DNA of 64,000 nucleotides, taken from the NCBI GenBank assembly GCA_046349915.1, contig JAXMBL010000007.1, positions 310,001 through 374,000 on the forward strand, given 5' to 3'. The notes under the pieces are model-generated. The model did not search any database. It was not told the DNA's origin and saw only the letters and a program-made list of their open reading frames with translations. Source of the DNA: CAIXSC01 sp046349915. GTDB lineage: Bacteria > Planctomycetota > Planctomycetia > Pirellulales > Pirellulaceae. Below, one piece after another: positions 8,292-18,264 of this stretch (the first letter of the stretch is position 1; each line of letters starts with the position of its first letter). Position numbers and translations under genes: made by a program.

Positions 8292-9677
8292 CTACTCGGC
8301 GATGTGATACAGATACTTGTGGCCGCGTAACAACAGTGAGTTGCCGATGATCGCGGGAGATGCGTCAATGCCATCGTCCAACTTGTTGGTCGCTAGCGTC
8401 TGCAATTCGTCGCCTTGTTTGAGAACAACCGCCGAGCCATCGCGGCCCACGATGTAAACTCGCCCCGCCGCGGCCACGGGGGACGCGTAGACATTCGCTA
8501 CTCCCTGTAGTCTCGACGCGGCCACGATCGGCTGTCCCGTGGTCGCATCCAGCATGGTGAAGATCGCCGTGTTCAGCTTGGGAAAATAGAGGCGATTGTC
8601 GTACAACAGAGCGGACGGCACATACGGCGTGTCGCGATCGTAACGCCAACCGATTTTGTCCGTATCCGTGATGTTCCCGCGGGCATCGAGCGGGAGCGAG
8701 AAGGCGGCGCTCCCCTTGTAACCGCTCATGCAAATGACATTATCGCCATGACGCATCGGTGACGGAATCACGTTCGCCACCTGCCCGCCGCACTCCCAGA
8801 TCAACTCGCCCGTCTCCAAGTCATAACTGCGAACTCGAGCACTGGCGTTTGTGACGACTTGCCAACGTCCTTGGTACTCGGTCACCAATGGCGTTGCCCA
8901 GGCGCTCACTTCCTCCCGATCCGCTTGCCACTTCAGTTCGCCCGTCGCTGCGTCGAGCACCAGAATGCGAGAACTTTCCTCGTTGTCTCGCACCAACACC
9001 AACCGGCCGCGAGCAACTACCGGCGAACTGGCTTCGCCAAAGCTCAGGCGAGTTTTCACATTCGGCAGTGGGTGCTTCCAACGCAGGTCGCCATCCAGCG
9101 AGTAGCAGTACAGACCGCGGGAGCCGAACGATACGTAGACCGACTGGCCGTCGACGAAGGGAGACGACGAGGCAAACGTGTTGTCGCCGTGGTGTCCCTC
9201 GTGCGGTAGTTCCTCGGTCGCAGTCCGTTCCCACAGCTTTTCACCCGTCGCCAGATCGAAGCAGAGCAGTTGGTACTGATAGACCGTGTTCGGGTACTTG
9301 ATTCCGAACGGTCGCTCTGGCTGATCCTCGGGTTTCGCCGCCGTCTCGATCACGCGGCCGGAATTGACCGCGGTTGCCAGATAGATCTTGCCATTCCACA
9401 CGATAGGGGTCGAGCCGCCGCGACCCGGCGCCTCCACTTTCCATTTCACATGCTTGGTTTCACTCCATTCCACCGGCGGGTTGCCGAACGGCGCGACACC
9501 CGTCGCCAAGGGGCCTCGCCACTGATGCCATTGCTTCTGGCTTTGTGCGGCAAAGTCGTTTCCATCCGCGGCCGCCCATCGCGGGGCGAATTGTTCGAGC
9601 GACACGGCAAGCAGAACGCAGGCAATGAAAGAGGGCCAACGGTTTCCGTAGCTGTCGCGTCCGTGATGTTTCGTCAT
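8292..9677 (-). CDS. Secreted PQQ-type beta-propeller protein
   Basis: A 461-residue protein with an N-terminal export signal (SFIACVLLAVSLEQFAPRWA, cleavage near residue 37). It is built of repeated blades with the PQQ-like signature: LLCFDLATGEKLWERTAT, ILVLDAATGELKWQA, VRSYDLETGELIWECGG, FTMLDATTGQPIVAA. The family folds as an eight-bladed beta propeller; many planctomycete members lack proven PQQ enzyme activity and may act in binding or assembly, as BamB does. It follows DUF1552 and a DUF1592 cytochrome on the same strand, which is a common planctomycete arrangement. A second, more distant homologue lies at 53540-54862. Whether it binds PQQ or is an enzyme cannot be read from the sequence. 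Confidence 0.88.
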   Translation of the reverse strand: MTKHHGRDSYGNRWPSFIACVLLAVSLEQFAPRWAAADGNDFAAQSQKQWHQWRGPLATGVAPFGNPPVEWSETKHVKWKVEAPGRGGSTPIVWNGKIYLATAVNSGRVIETAAKPEDQPERPFGIKYPNTVYQYQLLCFDLATGEKLWERTATEELPHEGHHGDNTFASSSPFVDGQSVYVSFGSRGLYCYSLDGDLRWKHPLPNVKTRLSFGEASSPVVARGRLVLVRDNEESSRILVLDAATGELKWQADREEVSAWATPLVTEYQGRWQVVTNASARVRSYDLETGELIWECGGQVANVIPSPMRHGDNVICMSGYKGSAAFSLPLDARGNITDTDKIGWRYDRDTPYVPSALLYDNRLYFPKLNTAIFTMLDATTGQPIVAASRLQGVANVYASPVAAAGRVYIVGRDGSAVVLKQGDELQTLATNKLDDGIDASPAIIGNSLLLRGHKYLYHIAE

Positions 9678-9729
9678 GTCTATCTCTTGCGTTGTAGCCG
9701 TTGAGCAGAGAGGGCCGGAAAAACGTGAG

Positions 9730-11073
9730 CTAGGTCAAACCCGAGACAGTGCCCGTGGAATCGTGGAACTGCTCCACTTCGACCCCCATGCGCTGAACTA
9801 AAGTCAGCAGCAAGTTGGACAAGGGGGGATGTTGGTCGGGGTTGTGCGCCAGGTGCTGACCGAGTTGCAAGCCGAGACGGCGCCCGCCCGCGACAAGCGT
9901 GGGCAGGTTCTTCGGGGAATGCTCGCCACCCTTGCCCGAATTCATGCCCGAGCCAAACAAGATCATTGTGTGGTCCAGCATGACGCCTTCGCCGTCGGAC
10001 GTCGACTTCAGGAAACGCAAGAAGCGAGCCAGTCGTTCGAGATGAAAGCGATCGATGTTGGCCAGCCGCTTCAGCATCTCGGCGTCGCCGCCATGATGAG
10101 AAAGTTCGTGGTGATTCTCGCCGCCGCCGCCATAGCCGCCCGCTTCTCGCGACCATTCGAAACTGATCACTCGAGTGGTATCGGTCACGAACGCGAGATA
10201 AGAAAGTTCCAGCATCACGTCGAGCCACATGGGGCGATCGTGCCCATTTCCAGGTTGGCTGGCAAGTTGGAGATGCTTGGCGTCGACGGTAGGCTTGGGA
10301 ACATCCACCCAACTGACCAACCGTTCCACTCGCTGCTCAGTCTCTCGCACCGACCCGAGGTACTCGTCGAGTTTCCGCTGGTCTTGTTGCCCGAGCTTGC
10401 GTTGGAGCGATTTGGCTTCGGCCAGCACATCATCCAAGATCGACCGGCGTTCCGCATAGCGTTTCAAGGTGGCCTGACGATCGGATTGGCTTTCGGGCAC
10501 GAACAGTCGCTCGAACAGCCGCCTTGGCGAGTTCTCCGCGGGCATCGGGGTTCCCGCTCGATCGAACGACAGCGTATGGCTATGGCCCGCTCCACCCGTG
10601 CCCGAATTGTCGGAAAGTTGCAGCGATGGGAAGCGAGTTTGCTTGCCATGTTTTTCGGCGGCCAATTGATCGATGGAGACCGAATTGGTGTAGTCGCTGC
10701 CCGGCGTCGATTTCAAGTCAGCGCCGGTCAGCCAAGTGTCGGCGCCGCTATGTCCACCGGGCGAGGCGGGATGGCCCAGCCCAGTCAACACCGTGAAATC
10801 GTCCCGAAAATCGGCGAGCGTCCGGAGCGTTGGCGAGAGTTGATATTCCTTGCCCGATGTCTCGGGCATCCACTCCAAAATGTTCACGCCGTTGGGAATG
10901 TAGCAGCAGATCAGCCGAGGTTGTCGAGCTAGCGACTTCGCTATCGGTTCAAATTTGCTGGGCGCTGCCAAACTTCTCGGCAACATGGCATCCAGCAACG
11001 GAAGCGAAACGCATGCTCCGATCGCCCGCAACGCATGACGTCGTGAGAGTGGTTGGCCGAAATAGAATGACAT
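9730..11073 (-). CDS. DUF1552 domain protein with Tat-like signal
   Basis: A 447-residue protein of the DUF1552 family. The N-terminus has a twin-arginine-like leader (SRRHALRAIGACVSLPLLDA), so export is expected. Family features include CCYIPNGVNILEWMPE, FTVLTGLGHPASPGGHSGAD, and near the end MLDHTMILFGSGMNSGKGGEH, which resembles the alkaline-phosphatase-like DUF1501 fold. AGAGGA upstream of the ATG at 11073 supports that start over an earlier in-frame Met at 11130. It lies directly downstream of the DUF1592/DUF1588 cytochrome gene, its usual partner in planctomycetes and verrucomicrobia. The biochemical role of the pair is not established; a periplasmic redox or hydrolytic role on complex carbon sources is often suggested. 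Confidence 0.9.
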   Translation of the reverse strand: MSFYFGQPLSRRHALRAIGACVSLPLLDAMLPRSLAAPSKFEPIAKSLARQPRLICCYIPNGVNILEWMPETSGKEYQLSPTLRTLADFRDDFTVLTGLGHPASPGGHSGADTWLTGADLKSTPGSDYTNSVSIDQLAAEKHGKQTRFPSLQLSDNSGTGGAGHSHTLSFDRAGTPMPAENSPRRLFERLFVPESQSDRQATLKRYAERRSILDDVLAEAKSLQRKLGQQDQRKLDEYLGSVRETEQRVERLVSWVDVPKPTVDAKHLQLASQPGNGHDRPMWLDVMLELSYLAFVTDTTRVISFEWSREAGGYGGGGENHHELSHHGGDAEMLKRLANIDRFHLERLARFLRFLKSTSDGEGVMLDHTMILFGSGMNSGKGGEHSPKNLPTLVAGGRRLGLQLGQHLAHNPDQHPPLSNLLLTLVQRMGVEVEQFHDSTGTVSGLT

Positions 11074-11167
11074 GGGAATTCCTCTTTTCGACGAGAGCGA
11101 TCGTGGGTTATTTGCTGGCCTGAGGTCCAATGGGACGCTTGAGGTGGAGCTATGTGGTGCGGTCGCT

Positions 11168-13924
11168 TTACTTGGTTCCGAACGCTTCCGACGCCGCGAT
11201 GAAGTGAATGAGCGAACGAAGCGTGTATTGGTTTTTCTTGCAGTGGGCGACAGCCGCCCTCACGGTCGGTTGGTCCGCGACGCCAAGTTCTCGGCCGAGT
11301 GCATAGGTGAGTAGCTTGCTTGCCAAGTTATTCAGAAAGAGATCCTCGCGAGCTCGCAGTTCCGTTCGCAAACTGTCTACGCCATTGATGGCCGTTCCGT
11401 CAGGCAGCTTCGAACTCGCGTCAATCACCGGATCGTTGCGCTCGATCCGCCCCTTATAGCCAAATCCCTCTTGATCGCGCCATTGGCCCGCCGCGTTGTA
11501 GTTCTCGAGTGCAAAGCCCAGAGGATCAATTTTGTTATGGCAGCGAGCGCACTGCGGTAGCTCGCGATGAATCTCGAGCCTCTTCCGCACGGTAGCTTTG
11601 TCAATGCCCGGAACCTTCGGGGCGATATCGCCGGCGTTCGCCACGGGAAGCCCGGGGTCGGTCCCCAAGAGATTACGCATGACCCAGACGCCGCGTTTGA
11701 CGGGGGAAGTGCGAGTTCCATTGGAAGTGATGGTGAGGATGGACGCTTGGGTGACGAGTCCCCCGCGATGAACGCTCGTCGGAACCGTCACTCGCCGAAA
11801 CTCATCGCCGCGTACGCCGTCGATGCCGTAATAGCGAGCGAGTCGCTCGTTGATCACGACAAAATCCGAGCCGACGAAGTTCACCACATTCAGGTCGTGT
11901 CGCAAAATCTCGCGGAAGAACGCCAGCGACTCACCCACCATCGACACTTCGAGATGTCGATCGTATTGGGGATAGAGATCGGCCGCCGGTGGATTCGCGC
12001 CTACCTCTCGTAAGCCCAGCCACTGCGAGGCGAAGTTCCGCTCAAGAGCTTCCGCTCGAGGATCGGCAAGAAGTCGCTCCACCTGTTTGGCGAGTTCAGC
12101 GGGTTTTCCTAATCGCCCTTCGTCGGCAGCGTGAGCCAATTGGTCGTCGGGCATGGTCGACCAAAGGAAGAAGGAAAGACGCGAGGCTAATTCGTGATCG
12201 TTCAGCCGTCGCAGCGCAGAGATTTTAACATTGTCACTCGAAACCGGCTGCTCGCTCGGTGCCGGGAGCGAAGCGGTGACGGATGCTGAATTGTTGGAAT
12301 CTCCCACCGCCGGTTCGGTCAGGTAAAGAAAAAACGGCGAAACCAAGACGGCGGTCAACGGCGTCTTGATTGCCTGCACGAACGACGGCGACTCCGCACG
12401 AACTTGATCGAACAGACGGAGCTTGTCGTCAACTTCGCCATCCGCGATCGGCCGCCGGTATGCTCGACGCATAAAGCGAGCAAGCACTTCGCGAGCGTAA
12501 GCCCGTTCGTCCGTTTTCGCGAGCGGCGAGTCGAACAGAATCTTGTGATGGCTCGATGGCGGCCAGCTATCGACCAGCGGACCTTCGATCTCAAACCAAT
12601 CGACGAACAACTCGGGACGAGCGAACACATCGTGCGATTGAAACCAGAAGTTCTCGAGCACTTTGGGGATCGAATAGGCATATTCGATGGTGAACCCCGC
12701 CGACTCGGTGGTCATCAACGTTCGAATCTCATAGACCCCCGGTTTCTCCAGGGGCGCTGGGACGTCGAATTCCGCGATCGTGCGAGGTTGGCCGCCCAAC
12801 GCCTGGATGAGTTTCAGCCGCGGCGGTCCATAGTCATACATGCGATCGGCGCGAAAATGCGCGAGATCGCGCTCGAACTGCTCGTCATGCCACTTCTTAC
12901 CTTGAGGATTCTTGCCAATCTGCTCGTCGCGCCGGTGAGCGAGCGCTTTACGAGCCGACTCGACCACTTCGTCGCGCGAGGGAATACGGCCCGCGGCTCG
13001 TATCCGCACGATGTATTCGCCCGAATGCTCCACTTTAAAGTCGCGAGCATTCAAGTGCTTATCCCACGACTCGTGATGCAGCACTTTGAATCCGTCGCGC
13101 ACCGGATTGTTGCCGCCGTTGACGATGGCGTTGTTGCGACCATAGCGTACGCGGTTGGAATCCGAGTTCCCTGTCTCAGGCTCAAATCGCCATTTGATCG
13201 CGGGCGGTTGCTCGCCTTCGACCAATGCGCGATCGAGAATGCGACGAGCCGCCTCGAGGTACAGTTCGGTATGCAGCGGCGAGAGCGTCAGGGCTTTGCC
13301 GTTGTTGTCGAAGCCGCCCGCAGGGGGATCTTGAGGAAATCCGGCAGGATCGAAATCAACTCCCACGAGGTCGCGGATCGTGTTGCGGTATTCCTCGCGA
13401 TTGAGTCGCCGCAGCACCACGACCTGATCTCGTCGCACGAGTTCGGCTTTGGTCATCTGCAGAGTGATCCAATCAACGATTCGAGCCACCTCGTCGGTCG
13501 CGGGTTGGGGTTCTTTTTCAGGAGGCATCTCGTGGCTGTTCAGCACATTGACCACTTCGCCCCACTTCTCCTTGACGGTGGGATCGAGGAAGTTCGTCTT
13601 GAGCTGCCGGTCCACTCGAAATTCGCCCTCCTGCTTCGCCGGTCCGTGACACCGCAGGCAGTGCGATTTCAGGAAGGGCACAAGGTGTTCACGAAACCCC
13701 GCGTCGTCGGGCGTAAACGTCGGGGCGGGACGATCGGGCTCGGCCGCGGCGCCGGATCTCGCGGCGAGCCAGGGGAAAACGAGCGTCCCGATCGCGACCA
13801 GCAAGTTCGCGAGGCCCAGCACGTCGCCTCGCTTGATCGCTGGGATCTGAAGAAAAGTCGCGACGGTGCGAAGGTGGATGGATACTCGCCCATCCACGGT
13901 GCGATAGAACGATGGCTGCTTCAC
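11168..13924 (-). CDS. DUF1587/1592/1588/1585 planctomycete cytochrome c-like protein
   Basis: A 918-residue exported protein. After a hydrophobic segment (residues about 37-56) comes a cytochrome c motif, CLRCH (89-93), then DUF1587 (RRLNREEYRNTIRDLVGVDF), a carbohydrate-binding-like insert (HSGEYIVRIRAAGRIPS), DUF1595/1592 (RRLNDHELASRLSFFLWSTM), DUF1588 (HRGGLVTQASILTITSNG) and DUF1585 (ALENYNAAGQWRDQ). A second CxxCH (CARCH, near residue 786) precedes DUF1585. The start is GTG at 13924 with AAGGA eight bases upstream. It heads a three-gene set with DUF1552 and a PQQ propeller. Heme attachment is inferred from the motifs; enzyme activity is unknown. Confidence 0.9.
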   Translation of the reverse strand: MKQPSFYRTVDGRVSIHLRTVATFLQIPAIKRGDVLGLANLLVAIGTLVFPWLAARSGAAAEPDRPAPTFTPDDAGFREHLVPFLKSHCLRCHGPAKQEGEFRVDRQLKTNFLDPTVKEKWGEVVNVLNSHEMPPEKEPQPATDEVARIVDWITLQMTKAELVRRDQVVVLRRLNREEYRNTIRDLVGVDFDPAGFPQDPPAGGFDNNGKALTLSPLHTELYLEAARRILDRALVEGEQPPAIKWRFEPETGNSDSNRVRYGRNNAIVNGGNNPVRDGFKVLHHESWDKHLNARDFKVEHSGEYIVRIRAAGRIPSRDEVVESARKALAHRRDEQIGKNPQGKKWHDEQFERDLAHFRADRMYDYGPPRLKLIQALGGQPRTIAEFDVPAPLEKPGVYEIRTLMTTESAGFTIEYAYSIPKVLENFWFQSHDVFARPELFVDWFEIEGPLVDSWPPSSHHKILFDSPLAKTDERAYAREVLARFMRRAYRRPIADGEVDDKLRLFDQVRAESPSFVQAIKTPLTAVLVSPFFLYLTEPAVGDSNNSASVTASLPAPSEQPVSSDNVKISALRRLNDHELASRLSFFLWSTMPDDQLAHAADEGRLGKPAELAKQVERLLADPRAEALERNFASQWLGLREVGANPPAADLYPQYDRHLEVSMVGESLAFFREILRHDLNVVNFVGSDFVVINERLARYYGIDGVRGDEFRRVTVPTSVHRGGLVTQASILTITSNGTRTSPVKRGVWVMRNLLGTDPGLPVANAGDIAPKVPGIDKATVRKRLEIHRELPQCARCHNKIDPLGFALENYNAAGQWRDQEGFGYKGRIERNDPVIDASSKLPDGTAINGVDSLRTELRAREDLFLNNLASKLLTYALGRELGVADQPTVRAAVAHCKKNQYTLRSLIHFIAASEAFGTK

Positions 13925-13992
13925 GGTTTCATTCCTTGGAACGACCGTAATAGCTTAGCCGCCGCGAGCGCCTTTGTCTTTAGAGTTTGCGA

Positions 13993-15087
13993 TCAGGCAA
14001 ACTTAGGCAGGTTTCGGAATCTGGCGGAGGCCTCGTAGACGGCGCGTCGCAAGCGATTGATGCCGCCCAACGGGCGGTGGTCCACCAGTCCATGCCAAGG
14101 AGTGAATACCAATTGCTCGCACCGTTCACGCAATTCCGGCGTGTCAAATTCCTGGAGGGGAATGGTGAGAGTCGCGACCCGGCGGAACGTGGACGAGTCG
14201 GTCCAGTCCATGCTCGCATTCTCGATATCGACGGCCGGATTGAGCGAGTCGACGTTACGAACTCGCACCTCGAAGTGAAACACGACCGGCCCCTGTTTCT
14301 GGTCCCGCAAGCGTCGCGCGAGGCCTGTGCGGAGATAGTTGGGGTCGGAAACATCGGGCACGTCGCTAGACGGCGCCGCAGGGACCGCTCGGAATCGCAT
14401 GACTCGATCTGGTCCGAATTGGAAAGACGAGGCGCCAAAATACGAGTTGTCCACGGGACTCGCGGGGGGTGGTTGGAAGGCCGGCACATTGACGTCCGTT
14501 GCGCTGTTCGAGCGTATTCTCGCGGCTATCTCCCCGGTTTTTCGAGCTCGCAGTTGAGACGGCGACGGCGTGTCCGTACCTGGCGGCGGTAGGCGTTCCG
14601 CGAAGAACGGCCGAATATCGTCCTTGTGATCCACCACCACGCGACTCAACACCTCATAGTCTTCCACGTTGGCGAACGCGAAGACGGGTTGGTTGATCAT
14701 CAAGAAATCTTGCGAGGGCTCGGCGCCCGTTTCCAGAAAAGGCCCCGGCGCATCGAGCAACTTGATGGCCATGCCGCGGCTGCCGTGCGCGGGAGGACCG
14801 CCATTGGCGCCTGGCGTCGAGTCGGGGCGGACTAGCGTATCGGCATTGGAGAATCGCACGAGTGCTCGATAACAGCGACATGGTTGCTGGAACACGCCGA
14901 CTCGCAAGTCCGCATCGATTTCCGGCTCTATCTCAAACCGAGCCTCGACGCAGCCATGATCCTTCGTGTGAACACCTCGCAAGACTCGCTTGTCGGGATA
15001 ACGCATTTGCAATTGTCGAATCGTTAGCTCGACGATGTGCTGGATTTGTCGAGCTTCCTCGGTAGGGATCTGTTCGGCCTTGGACAT
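13993..15087 (-). CDS. Catalase-related heme-fold protein
   Basis: A 364-residue member of the catalase superfamily (SrpA/y4iL-like branch). Core catalase landmarks are present: RGVHTKDHGCVEARF, corresponding to the distal-His region; RFSNAD; RGMAIKLLD; and DFLMINQPVFAF, with the distal Asn. The C-terminal part ends in VFTPWHGLVDHRPLGGINRL, the hallmark of this branch, and I do not see the usual proximal-Tyr motif RxxxYxDTH. No signal peptide is visible. Start at 15087 (MSKAEQ) has GGAGAG upstream. It is 121 bp downstream of a di-heme cytochrome gene on the same strand. Relatives of this branch include hydroperoxide-converting enzymes, so fatty-acid or other organic hydroperoxides are more likely substrates than H2O2; this is inference. 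Confidence 0.82.
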   Translation of the reverse strand: MSKAEQIPTEEARQIQHIVELTIRQLQMRYPDKRVLRGVHTKDHGCVEARFEIEPEIDADLRVGVFQQPCRCYRALVRFSNADTLVRPDSTPGANGGPPAHGSRGMAIKLLDAPGPFLETGAEPSQDFLMINQPVFAFANVEDYEVLSRVVVDHKDDIRPFFAERLPPPGTDTPSPSQLRARKTGEIAARIRSNSATDVNVPAFQPPPASPVDNSYFGASSFQFGPDRVMRFRAVPAAPSSDVPDVSDPNYLRTGLARRLRDQKQGPVVFHFEVRVRNVDSLNPAVDIENASMDWTDSSTFRRVATLTIPLQEFDTPELRERCEQLVFTPWHGLVDHRPLGGINRLRRAVYEASARFRNLPKFA

Positions 15088-15208
15088 TGGTTGCTCTCCG
15101 CTCGTATCGAGTGATGTGGTTGGCCGTGAGTGGTTGAAGTTCGTCAACGCGAGGCTCGCCAGCGAGCCTCGCGCCGAGATGTTGCACATGCTCGCTAACA
15201 GCGAAGCA

Positions 15209-17272
15209 TCAGAGCGACTTGAGGTACTCGATCAGCGCCTCTTTCTCCTTGGGCAGAAGATCGACGCCGAACTCGTGCCCCTTGTTCGAGTTACCTGTCA
15301 CCGAAGTATCAAAGAGCGGCTTCGTCATGTCCTCGACGAATCCCACATTCACCGGGTCGAACTCCAGACCACCGACATGAAAGGTTGCTTTGCGGTCCGC
15401 GGACTTTTTCAGCAGTTCGGTGAGAGTAGGAACCGAGCCATTATGGAGGTAGGGCGCGGTCGCCCAGATGCCATTCAAGGGGCGGGCCTTGTATTTAGCT
15501 TGCGGGGTCGCGTCGTTGATGACGAGCTGGGGCGAGTTGTCTTCGGTGGATTCCTGGGCGTCAGCTTCGACGCCCAGTGCTCGGCGGATCTGCGGTAACG
15601 CGGTGCGCAAATTCTGGAGGGATTCCAAATCCAACGGCGCTGCCGCGACGTTTTCGAGTCCATCGTCTCCCCGGGACTGAATTTGCCCACCCGATAGTCG
15701 CAATTGAGTTCCCTCTTGCCGCACCGAGTCAAACAATCCACTCAGTTTTTTGCCGCCCCTGGTTTCGATCTGATAAGACTGTTGGAAACCAGGATTGAAT
15801 GAATTACCTTCCATCTTCCGCGGAAGATGGAGTGCTTCGTCGATCGCGTCTTCGAGGTCGCTGATCAGCAATTGAGGCCGAAGAATGGTTCGCTCCACTA
15901 CATGTCGCAGAACGACGCCAGCGGATTCTTTCGCCCCCAGTTTCTTCTTGTCGAGCAGCGTCGCTCGGCGCCCTTTGAGTTGACCGGTGCTCACTTCGCG
16001 AGCGAAGTTGATCACCAATGTCGGGTCTGTACCGACATGGTCGCGTTTTTCTTTGACGACGCGATCGCTTGACTTGCGATCGATATCCGCATGGCAATCA
16101 ATACAATGCGTCTTGAATAGGGCTCGCCCTTGGGTGATGAGTTGGGCGTCGAGCGGTTTATTGAAACCTGAGGGCCACTCGGGAGACCACAATCGCTTGA
16201 GTGATTCTTCAATGTCGATCAAGTTTGCTCGATTGACCGTCGAGTGGTACGGCAGGGGGATCAGCACCTCAACGCTATTGATGTCGACCGAGCCAAAGAC
16301 TCCCAGGACTTCCCCTGCATTCCGCCCCAAGGCGCCGACGTCGGTGGTGCCAAACAGGATTCTGCTGATCTGACTTTCACGTCCAGGAGGGCTCTTTCGA
16401 TTCTTTGCCGCGCCGTTCCATTGCACCACCTCATGCTGCGGCGCATCCCATAGACATGGATAGCTAACAGGCGCATTCGCAACCGCCAAATTCCCGGGTA
16501 TTCCCAAGAATGTTGACGAGACCTCGTTCAAGATCGCTCCAAACGCATCCACTCGCCCAGGACCAAAATGATCTCGCTCTTGCTTGGGCAAGTTACGTTG
16601 GTTGTAGCCTTCCCGCTCGCTCGCGACCGACTTGAGTTTCCGACGAAGTCGCTCCACGCGGAGGATGTTCGCCGAGTCACCGAGCACGGCTCGCGAGAAG
16701 CGTTGGAACTTGTCTTTGTCTTGTGCAGTTTCCGTCAAGGCTGCCGCTAATCGCTTCATCAGTCGCTCGAAGTCGCCCTGCGTTGGCGCGCCGTCGATCA
16801 GATACGCCTTGCCCTGATAATTGATCTGAGCCGTGTGGCAGGCCGCACAGGTCAGGCCGAGTCCCGGAGTGCCATCCTCGTAGGATGCATCCTTGATGAA
16901 TCCCACGGGGAGACCATCGGGATTGTCAGGCGCCGAGGTGCGGGCAAGGTAGCCCAAAGAGCGAATGTGTGCATTATCACGGAACTTCTGGGTTGAACCT
17001 GGCTGCTCTAGATGCAGAAACCAGTTGTAAGGCAGGATTCGCGAGCCTTGCGGCTTGTTGTAGAAATCGTTCGATTCCGCATCCGTCCAGTTCTGCTCGA
17101 CGGTAATCGGTCCGGTCAGGCCGGGCGCGAGATCGATGTGTCGAGGGTTGTCCGCGGCATGCACGGACGCGGCAGACAACGTGGCCATGGTTAGCACAAC
17201 GCCAACGCTGATTGTGAGTCCGAACTTCCCGAAATGCCCCAGTATCGATCGGGAATGGCGACCGCTGTCCAT
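15209..17272 (-). CDS. Exported di-heme cytochrome c peroxidase/RoxA-like protein
   Basis: A 687-residue protein with a signal peptide (cleavage after SVHA, residue 39-40). It has two c-type heme motifs, CAACH (142-146) and CIDCH (about residue 390). The spacing of about 245 residues, and features such as GYLARTSAPDNPDGLPVGF and LNGIWATAPYLHNGSVPTL near the C-terminus, match the large di-heme cytochrome family that includes the rubber oxygenase RoxA. It is longer than CcpA/MauG peroxidases (about 330-400). It is followed by a catalase-like gene, suggesting a joint oxidative or peroxide-related function. Substrate is unknown; dioxygenase and peroxidase activities are both possible. Confidence 0.85.
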   Translation of the reverse strand: MDSGRHSRSILGHFGKFGLTISVGVVLTMATLSAASVHAADNPRHIDLAPGLTGPITVEQNWTDAESNDFYNKPQGSRILPYNWFLHLEQPGSTQKFRDNAHIRSLGYLARTSAPDNPDGLPVGFIKDASYEDGTPGLGLTCAACHTAQINYQGKAYLIDGAPTQGDFERLMKRLAAALTETAQDKDKFQRFSRAVLGDSANILRVERLRRKLKSVASEREGYNQRNLPKQERDHFGPGRVDAFGAILNEVSSTFLGIPGNLAVANAPVSYPCLWDAPQHEVVQWNGAAKNRKSPPGRESQISRILFGTTDVGALGRNAGEVLGVFGSVDINSVEVLIPLPYHSTVNRANLIDIEESLKRLWSPEWPSGFNKPLDAQLITQGRALFKTHCIDCHADIDRKSSDRVVKEKRDHVGTDPTLVINFAREVSTGQLKGRRATLLDKKKLGAKESAGVVLRHVVERTILRPQLLISDLEDAIDEALHLPRKMEGNSFNPGFQQSYQIETRGGKKLSGLFDSVRQEGTQLRLSGGQIQSRGDDGLENVAAAPLDLESLQNLRTALPQIRRALGVEADAQESTEDNSPQLVINDATPQAKYKARPLNGIWATAPYLHNGSVPTLTELLKKSADRKATFHVGGLEFDPVNVGFVEDMTKPLFDTSVTGNSNKGHEFGVDLLPKEKEALIEYLKSL

Positions 17273-17430
17273 GGAAAAATTCTCCGCAGCAAGTGAGAGA
17301 AGAGAGAGGTCGACGACCTCGGATGTCCCTGCGTTCAGGTTGTGAGGGATCTTATCGAGTGGGGTGAGTCGCTGATATTCCCCACGTGGATTCCAGTCGG
17401 GGGGGCGTGATATCTGAACTCGCGGCGAGG

Positions 17431-18174
17431 CTACTCGCTACGACCGCTCAAGACCACTTTGCCATCGGACAACTCGATCTTCTCGAGCACTACCTTGCGG
17501 TTGCCCAACTCGGGCATCTTTTCGGGCATCGTCCATAACGCGACAGGATCGCCGCCCTCTTGAATCCAGCGCACGGGGGAATTGCCGCGGCGAGTGGCGG
17601 CGGCCAAGGGCTCCAGGATTTTTGTGGGAGGTATGGGCAAGCGACCCGCCCGCACGGATCGCAGTTGAGCCGCGACGACTCGCGGTTCGTCGGTCAGATA
17701 CAAACGCACGTCAAGCGACAGAATGGTATCGATCGAACCTTCTCGATAGCGACATCCCATCAAGACGCGATCCGACTCGATCGATACGCGTGGTTCGGAC
17801 ACCTCGCGCGGCAACGCATCGGGAAATTCCTTGGGCAGGTTGATTGCGAACCAACTGTTCAGTTGGTCCTCTGTCAGCGTCATGCTCCACGCGCCGGGCC
17901 GCCTGGCCACATTGCGAGCCTCCAGCACGCGACGCTCCAACTCGTCGCCTTCCGCGGCAGCTCGCGTCGTATCGATGTCCTTGACTTCGGCATAGAACGC
18001 CGGCGAAGCATGAAACGCCCACCAAGCCCAGCCGCCCGCTAGTACGATGAACAATCCGATGATCGCAATGGTCAGCAGAAGGGCGCGAAGCAGCGAGCGA
18101 CGACGTTTGCCACGACTGGTCGCCGCGGCTTTTCTCGGATCGACAGAAGGACGAGCCGTTCTTGAGTCAGCCAC
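17431..18174 (-). CDS. Hypothetical single-pass membrane protein
   Basis: A 247-residue protein not recognised as a known family. A basic N-terminus (RKAAATSRGKRRR) precedes one membrane helix (residues about 28-53); the rest is predicted outside the cytoplasm. The soluble part starts with a helical segment, then a pattern of short beta strands (VSIESDRVLMGCRYREG, SLDVRLYLTDEPRVVAAQL, VVLEKIELSDGKVVLSG), resembling lipid-binding or DUF-type periplasmic domains, though this is only a resemblance. The start is GTG at 18174 with GGGAG upstream. It is 90 bp downstream of tyrS on the same strand and may be co-transcribed. Confidence 0.7.
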   Translation of the reverse strand: MADSRTARPSVDPRKAAATSRGKRRRSLLRALLLTIAIIGLFIVLAGGWAWWAFHASPAFYAEVKDIDTTRAAAEGDELERRVLEARNVARRPGAWSMTLTEDQLNSWFAINLPKEFPDALPREVSEPRVSIESDRVLMGCRYREGSIDTILSLDVRLYLTDEPRVVAAQLRSVRAGRLPIPPTKILEPLAAATRRGNSPVRWIQEGGDPVALWTMPEKMPELGNRKVVLEKIELSDGKVVLSGRSE

Positions 18175-18264
18175 GCGGCACTCCCTTCCGCCGATTCTTA
18201 CGTCGGTTCAAGTCGCCGCACTCTAAACCTGCCAGCCCATCAACGCTGGTGATTGGCTCACACA

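Noticed and set aside
12404..14038. 544-codon open frame on the plus strand
   Set aside because: It lies entirely antisense to the DUF1592-type cytochrome gene, whose domains are clear. The antisense frame is open because of GC-rich codon bias and has no family features.
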